This document shows positions 57,343 to 64,000 of a stretch of 64,000 bases of DNA, one piece after another (the stretch's first letter is position 1; every line of letters starts with the position of its first letter). Under the pieces are notes generated by a model, which had not been told where the DNA came from, did not search any database, and saw nothing but the letters and a program-made list of their open reading frames with translations. The stretch is from positions 276,411,524 through 276,475,523 of the forward strand of contig NC_080540.1 of assembly GCF_028640845.1 (NCBI RefSeq), read 5' to 3'. The position numbers were made by a program, and so were the translations under genes. Source of the DNA: Ahaetulla prasina (Eukaryota > Chordata > Lepidosauria > Squamata > Colubridae).

Positions 57343-60300
57343 TTTATACCGCCTATCTCCCTAGGGACTCAGGGCGGTGTACAGCCATATAAAAACAACA
57401 TAAATATACAAAGTAAAACATTAATCTAAAAAACTTATTAAATAGGCCAAATATTTAAAATAGACATATAAATAATAAAACCCAATTTAAAACTAAATCT
57501 AAAATTTAAACAATTAAAATTTAAAAATCTAGTCCAGTCCTGCGCAGATAAATAGATGTGTCTTAAGCTCGCGGCGGAAGGTCCGAAGGTCAGAAAGTTG
57601 ACGAAGTCCTGGGGGAAGCTCGTTCCAGAGGGTGGGAGCCCCCACAGAAAAGGCCCTCCCCCTGGGCGTCGCCAGTCGGCACTGCCTAGCTGACGGCACC
57701 CTGAGGAGTCCCTCCCTGTGAGAGCGCACGGGCCGGTGGGAGGCATTCGGAGGCAGCAGACGGTCCCGTAAGTAACCCGGCCCTATGCCATGGAGCGCTT
57801 TAAAGATCATTACCAAAACCTTGAAGCGCACCCGGAAAACCACAGGCAGCCAGTGTAGTCTGCGCAGGAGAGGTGTTACATGGGAGCCACGAGGGGCTCC
57901 CTCTATCACCTGCGCAGCCGCATTCTGAACTACCTGGAGTCTCCGGGTGCTCCTCAAGGGGAGCCCCATGTAGAGAGCATTGCAGTAGTCCAGACGAGAT
58001 GTCACGAGAGCATGAGTGACCGTGCATAAGGCATCCCGGTCTAGAAAGGGGCGCAACTGGCGAACCAGGTGAACCTGGTGAAAAGCTCTCCTGGAGACGG
58101 CCGTCAAATGATCTTCGAAAGACAGCCGTCCATCCAGGAGAACGCCCAAGTTGCGTACCCTCTCCATTGGGCCAATGACTCGCCCCCAACAGTCAGCCGA
58201 GGCTGCAGCTGACTGTACCGGGATGCCGGCATCCACAGCCACTCCGTCTTGGAGGGATTGAGCTTGAGCCTGTTTCTCCCCATCCAGACCCGTATGGCTT
58301 CCAGACACCGGGACAACACCTCGATAGCTTTGCTGGGGGGGTCCGGTGTGGAAAAGTACAGCTGAGTGTCGTCAGCGTACAGCTGGTACCTCACACCGAA
58401 ACCACTGATGATCTCACCCAGCGGCTTCATATAGATGTTGAACAAGAGGGGCGAGAGGATCGACCCCTGAGGCACCCCACAAGTGAGGCGCCTCGGGGCC
58501 GACCTCTGCCCCCCCGTCAACACCGTCTGTGACCGATCGGAGAGATCATCCACCAACGCGACCAAAGCCGTCTCAGTGCTGTAACCGGCCTGGAAACCGG
58601 ACTGGAACGGGTCTAGATAGACGGTTTCCTCCAGGTACTGGGGTAGCCGACATGCCACCACACTCTCTACAACCTTCGCCGCGAAGCGAAGGTTGGAGAC
58701 CGGACGATAGTTACCTAACACAGCTGGGTCCAGGGAAGGCTTCTTGAGGAGAGGCCTCACCACCGCCTCTTTCAAGGCGGCCGGAAAGACCCCCTCCTGC
58801 AAAGAAGCATTTGTAAGCCCCTGGAGCCAGCCTCGTGTCACATCCTGTGTGGCCAGCACCAACTAGGAGGGACACGGGTCCAGTAAACATGTGGTGGCAT
58901 TCAACCTACCCAGTAACCTGTCCATGTCCTCGGGAGCCACAGGGTCAAACTCATCCCAAACAATCTCAACAAGACGGCTCTCAGACATCCCACCTGGATC
59001 TACCCAATTTTGGTCCAGACCGTCCCGAAGCTGAACGATTTTGTCGTATAGATAACCACTAAATGCCTCGGCACGTCCCTGCAACGGGTCATCCCGCTCT
59101 CCCTGTTGAAGGAGAGAGCGAGTTACCCGAAACAGGGCGGCCGGGCGGTTATCTGCCGACGCAATGAGGGAGGAGACGTAGCAACGTCTCGCTTCCCTCA
59201 TTGCCACTAGGTAGGTCCTAGTATAGGACCTAACTAGTGTCCGATCAGCCTCTGAACGACTAGACCTCCAGGAACTCTCTAGGCGTCTTCTCCGACGTTT
59301 CATCTGCCTCAGCTCCCCGGAGTACCAGGGAGCTGGTTGAGACCTGCGCCGGGTCAGAGGCCGCAAAGGCACGACACGATCCAAGGCCCCCGCTGCGGCT
59401 TGTTCCCAAGCTGCGACAAGTTCCTCGGCCGTGCCGTGAGCCAGACCCTCAGGAAACGGCCCAAGCTCCGTCTGGAACCTCTCCGGGTCCATCAGGCGCC
59501 TGGGACGGAACCAACGTATTGGTTCCGTCTCCCTGCGGTGTTGAGTGGCGGTCAGAAAGTCTAGGCGAAGGAGGAAGTGATCTGACCATGACAAAGGTTC
59601 AATGACTAAATCCCTCAAGTCCAGATCCTTCAACCACTGACCAGAGATAAAAATCAAATCCAGAGTGCCACCCCCACTGTGAGTAGGGCCATCAACTACT
59701 TGAGTCGGGTCCAAGGCCGTCATGGAAGCCGTGAACTCCCGAGAAGCTGAAGATGACAGGCCGGTCGATGGCAAGTTAAAGTCCCCCATGACAATAAGTC
59801 TGGGGGTCTCCACCACCACTCCAGCAAGCACCTCCAGGAGCTCGGGCAGGGCTGCTGCCACGCCGCAAGGAGCCAGGTACGTGACAAACAAGTCCATCTG
59901 ACATCTATGACCCCACCTCACAGAGAGGGATTCACACCCGGCAATCTGAGGTACAGTGGTCTCCCTCGGCTCCAGACTCTCTCTAATCACAACCGCCACC
60001 CCTCCACCCCTACCCTGGGCCCTCGGCTGATGGAATGCTCGGAAACCTGGCGGGCACATTTGCACCAGGGGCACGCCCCCTTCCGCGCGCAACCAGGTCT
60101 CCGTAACGCCCATAAAGTCCGCGGCACCCCCCTGGATAAGGTCATAAATTGGGGGGCCTTATTGGCCACGGACCGTGCATTGCACAACATCAGCCGAAGG
60201 CCCGGGCTCTGAGGGTCTTGACCATCCAGGGAACGGGAGAAGTCTGAGAGCTCGGGGCGCGCGATCCCCTGCAAGCATCGAGCGCGCACCCCCTTAGAAC

Positions 60301-60490
60301 GATCTGAGCCCCCACTTCCGCCATATCTGCCCCTCCCCCATACCGTGGAAATAGGACCACCCTCAACCGGTGGAACACAAACTCCCCCCATGACCCTCGG
60401 ACCTATTAACTTACCGCCACGAGCATACGCAGGAACTGGACCCCCACCCGACGGGTTTCCCCCAACACCCGCCCTTTCCCTCCCACCCCA
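57343..60490 (-). mobile_element. L2-like LINE copy C, nearly complete
   Basis: A minus-strand ORF2 in three frames. The endonuclease part (60113-58863) has VMGDFNLPSTG, FISGQWLKDLDLRDLV and WSDHFLLRLDF, plus the complete linker. A stop at 58863-58865 precedes the reverse transcriptase part (58862-58104), and a 1-base deletion near 58170 precedes the C-terminus (58308-57529). An in-frame deletion removes about 50 residues from VDDL to SDRSQ, including LLDLSAAFD. The 5' end stops near 60490, short of the GCATGC start seen in A and B. Confidence 0.9.
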
Positions 60491-60516
60491 TAGGTTCTAA
60501 ACCCATAGGTTCTAAA
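60487..60516. repeat. Tandem duplication of 15 bases
   Basis: CCCATAGGTTCTAAA occurs twice in a row at the 5' border of LINE copy C. It may be a by-product of the insertion. Confidence 0.7.
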
Positions 60517-62239
60517 TTATCTCAAGTAATCAGGTGATTGGAAGATTTTGGCCCACACCTTGGACAATGTCACAGATCGTCGTTCAAAAATAACTGTGTT
60601 GTTTAAAAAAAAATCCATTTTAATAGAAAGCTCATTGAAATATCAGTGTTAATTGTAAACATCGGCAGATCCATTAGCTCAGTATGCCTTGCCTAAATAG
60701 AAGCCAACCCAGATAGATAGATTAAAAGCCCTTTACTTATGCACACAAGTAAGGAGAGGCATCTCATCCAAGAGAGGAGAGGAATAGCTTAGAAAGGTAG
60801 AAAAATCACTTTATATATAGTTCAAACATACTGGGTTTGTAATGAGTTCTTTCATTGGTAAAAATCATTTGACTCATTGCTGACATTGCTCATATAACAT
60901 TCCACAGCATCCCATAATATTTTTATTTGGAATAGATCCACCTAAGCAATATAAAACATTCAAAACCTTTTCTAATATCACCATAAGCATTGTTTAGACC
61001 AGTATCAAATGCTACTACTGCAATAAAACCCATAATACATACTGACCCTGTCTTTTGGGTAAGCGTGCATAGATTTGTGGGATTCCTCACGATATCAAAC
61101 TCTCTAGCATAAAGTTTCTTTTCTTCTACCCTAGTTTCAAAAAAAGAAGAAAAAAAGAATTCTACAGCCAGAAAATTCTACCAGGAGCATTCAAAAATAC
61201 ATTGAACTCTGCCATCTACTGTATAACATCAGTTTTTATGATCCTTATCAACTATTTGTTCTAATCTGTTTCTAGTGTTTTTGCCATGAAAGTTTCAGCT
61301 TTGTCAACAAAAAGGATCTGCCTTCTGCCCCTTGTTTCTGCATGGCTAAAAAAAGCATTGATTTAAATCAAGTGTTTATTATTCATGCAAACTGACTTTC
61401 TGATAGTGATTATCTAGAAATATGAACTGCAAGCAGAAACCAAGTAGCAGGAATAAATACAAAGAGATAATGAGAGGCGAATTCTGAAGCGCAAGCAATG
61501 GAAAATTGTAAATGAAATGGATACTGCAGTTGGAGAGATAAAAACAGAAACTCAGCAGAAAAAAATATGAGCAGTTACAAATGGAAAAAGAATCTAAACT
61601 TAGATATTATCCTAGCATGGAAGATAAAAGTTTTGATTAATTAGATGTAATGCATTTAGGGTAGTTAAATTCAGTGATTAATTCAGTTTGGAATCAACTC
61701 CAGAAAAATTTGAATTGATCATCAGAGTGTTGGCGTCAAATATACTTCTAGGATTATAGCTTAAGAAACCGCCTAAAAGAAATTCTGATTTGTACCTCAT
61801 GTTACTGTGTTATGAACTTATTCCTTTTTTAAAAAGCAATTTTTATTTTTGGGGCAGCAAATCAGTTTGAAACTAATGAGCAACTTCCGTATTTGTTAAT
61901 CGCCCAATTCAGACTGAGCGAGGTGCTGGAGAAAAGATTGTTGATAACATCAGGATTCAGATGGACACATACAGAAAGATATAGTCCTTTGATTATAGAG
62001 ATCTTATAGGGCTTCAAAAATACAAATTAGTCCTTTGAAACCAACATGAAATAGATTGAGAGTATAACAATGGCAGGATTCCAACTTTAACCTAATGGGA
62101 AAATTGATTCTCTATGTAGAAGTTCCCAGCTCAACACTGACACCTCCAATTAAAAGAAGTGCAAATAACAGTAATGGTGCAGTCCTTAATCCAGCATTTG
62201 AGAGTAAGCAGTATAGCAAAATGAATCAATGGCCTAACT
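60517..62239. other. Intron stretch, nothing recognised
   Basis: AT-rich, with no exon or repeat family recognised. Confidence 0.45.
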
Positions 62240-62592
62240 CAGTGATGGCTAACCTTTTTGCTGTTGCATGCCAAAAGCGGGGGAAGTGTGTGTGTGTGTG
62301 TGTGTGTGTGTGCATGCACGTGCCCACACCCATAATTCAATGTGACCCGCCCCTCCGTGCATGTGTGTGTGACCCCCCCCCGCTTTTGGCACGCAATGAC
62401 ACGGTGGGACAGGAAGGCCCTTTTTTCACCCTCCCCAGGCTTCAGAGGCTTTTTAGGAGCCTGGGGAGGGCGAAAATGGTCTCCCCCCCTGGAGGCCCTC
62501 CAGAGGCAGGAAAGAGCCCATTTCCAGACTTCCGATGGGCCTGGAAGGTCCAAAAATTGAGTGGCCGGTGCACGCTAGCACGCTTGCACTGA
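62240..62592. mobile_element. hAT-like element with (TG)n, right end missing
   Basis: It begins CAGTGATGGCTAACCTTTTT, a typical amniote hAT terminus, followed by TTGCATGCCAAAAGCGGGG, a (TG)n run (62286-62312) and GC-rich sequence. It abuts CR1 sequence on the right. Confidence 0.65.
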
Positions 62593-62599
62593 GCTGGTA

Positions 62600-64000
62600 G
62601 AAAGAGGGGCAAATAACTAAGGCAGAATATCAGCAAATAGCCCAAGCCTGTAAAGATGAAGTGAGGAAAGCTAAGGCTCACAACGAACAAATGCTAGCGA
62701 CAAAACTAAAAAATAACAAAAAAAGCTTCTTCCAACATGTTAAAAACAAGAAAAAAGTCAAGGAAACAATTGGCCCATTGCTGGGAGAAAGTGGCAAGAA
62801 GGTGACAAGCAACAGGGAGAAAGCAGATCTACTTAACTAATTTTTTGCATCTGTCTTTACACAAAAGGAAAAAACAATCCAACCTATCACAAACAGCACT
62901 ACAAAAAACAGATTAGGAACACAAGTTAAAATAGGGGGGAAAATGGTAAGTGAACACCTGTCTACCCTAGACAAGTTCAAATCATCCGGACCGGATGGAT
63001 TACACCCCAAGATTCTAAAGGAACTTGCAGACGAAATCTCAGAACCACTGAACTATATCTTTCAAAGATCCTGGAGCACAGGGGAACTGCCAGAGGACTG
63101 GAAAAGAGCTGATGCAGTTCCCATCTTCAAAAAAAGAAAAAAACAGATCCAGGAAACTACAGACCTATCAGCCTGACCTCAATACCGGGGAAGATTCTGG
63201 AAAAGATAATCAAGAAACGAATCACCGAACACCTAGAAGCAAACAAAGTAATAACCAAAAGCCAACATGGGTTTGTCAAAAACAGATCATGCCAGACTAA
63301 TCTTATTGCATTCTTTGACAAAGTGACAAAATTAGTGGACCAGAGGAATGCTGTCGATATAATTTACTTGGACTTCAGTAAAGCATTTGATAAAGTAGAC
63401 CATAACCTACTACTAGATAAAGTAGAAAAATGTGGGTTAGACAGCACCACCACCAGATGGATTCGTAACTGGCTGACCAAACACACTCAACTTGTAATCC
63501 TCAACGGAACTACATCCACATGGAGGGAAGTATACAGTGGATTACCCCAAGGCTCTGTTTTAGGCCCAGTACTTTTCAACATCTTCATCAATGACTTGGA
63601 CGAGGGGATAGATGGGGAACTCATCAAATTTGCAGATGACATCAAGCTGGCAGGAATAGCCAACACTCCAGAAGATAGGCTCAAGATACAGAAAGGTTTT
63701 GACAGACTAGAACATTGGGTGCTATCTAACAAAATGAAATTCAACAGTGAAAAAAGTAAGGTTCTTCATTTAGGCCAAAAAAATAAAATGCACAGGTACC
63801 GGATATGTGGTACCTTGCTCAATAGTAGTAACTGTGAGAGGGATCTTGGAGTCCTAGTGGACAACCATTTAGATATGAGCCAGCAGTGTGCAGTAGCTGC
63901 TAAAAAAGCCAACACAGTTCTGGGCTGCATAAACAGCGGGATAGAATCAAGATCACGTGAAGTGTTAATACCACTTTATAATGCCTTGGTAAGGCCACAC
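62600..64000 (+). mobile_element. CR1 LINE, continues past the window end
   Basis: ORF2 from the linker into the reverse transcriptase: KKSFFQHVKNKKKVKETIGP, FKSSGPDGLHPKILKELAD, SIPGKILEKIIKKR-like residues, IIYLDFSKAFDKVDH, SGLPQGSVLGPVLFN, IKFADDIKLAGIA and ERDLGVLVDNHLDMSQQCAV. A TAA near 62838 and a frameshift in the A-rich run near 63130 break it. The stretch from about 63170 on is largely open. Confidence 0.9.

Noticed and set aside
62095..62592. 165-residue frame containing a Cys-Val repeat
   Set aside because: It crosses a (TG)n run and a hAT element; low complexity.

Overview
The window is nuclear DNA from a squamate reptile, most likely an advanced (colubroid) snake. The evidence is split vertebrate exons with GT-AG introns, a Sauria SINE, a BovB-type tail, CR1 and L2-like LINEs, LINE tails that run into (ATTCT)n microsatellites, and a long GATA array of the Bkm type. 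There is no bacterial-style gene organisation. Almost all long open frames outside the exons lie in retrotransposons or microsatellites.

Two host genes are present, both on the minus strand. From about 14.2 to 33.4 kb lie the homologues of human exons 4 to 10 of the growth hormone receptor gene GHR: the cytokine-receptor ectodomain, the transmembrane helix, Box 1 and the complete signalling tail. They form one continuous frame of 595 codons plus stop. The signal-peptide exon was not found, so the intron upstream of exon 4 is at least 30 kb or leaves the window. From 3.4 to 6.6 kb are four coiled-coil exons that match CCDC152, the gene that follows GHR in other vertebrates. Its remaining 3' exons should lie below position 1.

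The rest is a dense, layered set of transposons. The GHR introns and the 7-14 kb intergenic stretch hold hAT-type MITEs with 8-bp target duplications, Tc/mariner-like MITEs with TA duplications, SINEs and CR1 3' ends. The large intron from 33.4 to 64 kb holds four GC-rich L2-like LINE copies (A 39.8-43.0, B 46.2-49.5, C 57.1-60.5, D 36.1-37.8 kb; a fifth, E, lies at 30.2-30.6 kb in intron 4-5), two copies of an AT-rich CR1/L3-like LINE and two CR1 copies. Several are nested: LINE A sits inside the CR1/L3-like LINE, LINE B inside a TA-type MITE, and two probable solo LTRs inside hAT MITEs.

I found no unknown gene system. The observations most worth a second look are the paired loss of the third ectodomain disulfide in this GHR, two decayed hammerhead-ribozyme-like motifs of the kind carried by Penelope-like elements, the LINE 3' hairpin subfamilies, and a cluster of one-base deletions in LINE copy B that could be an assembly artefact. 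All family assignments were made by reading the sequence; no database search was run.
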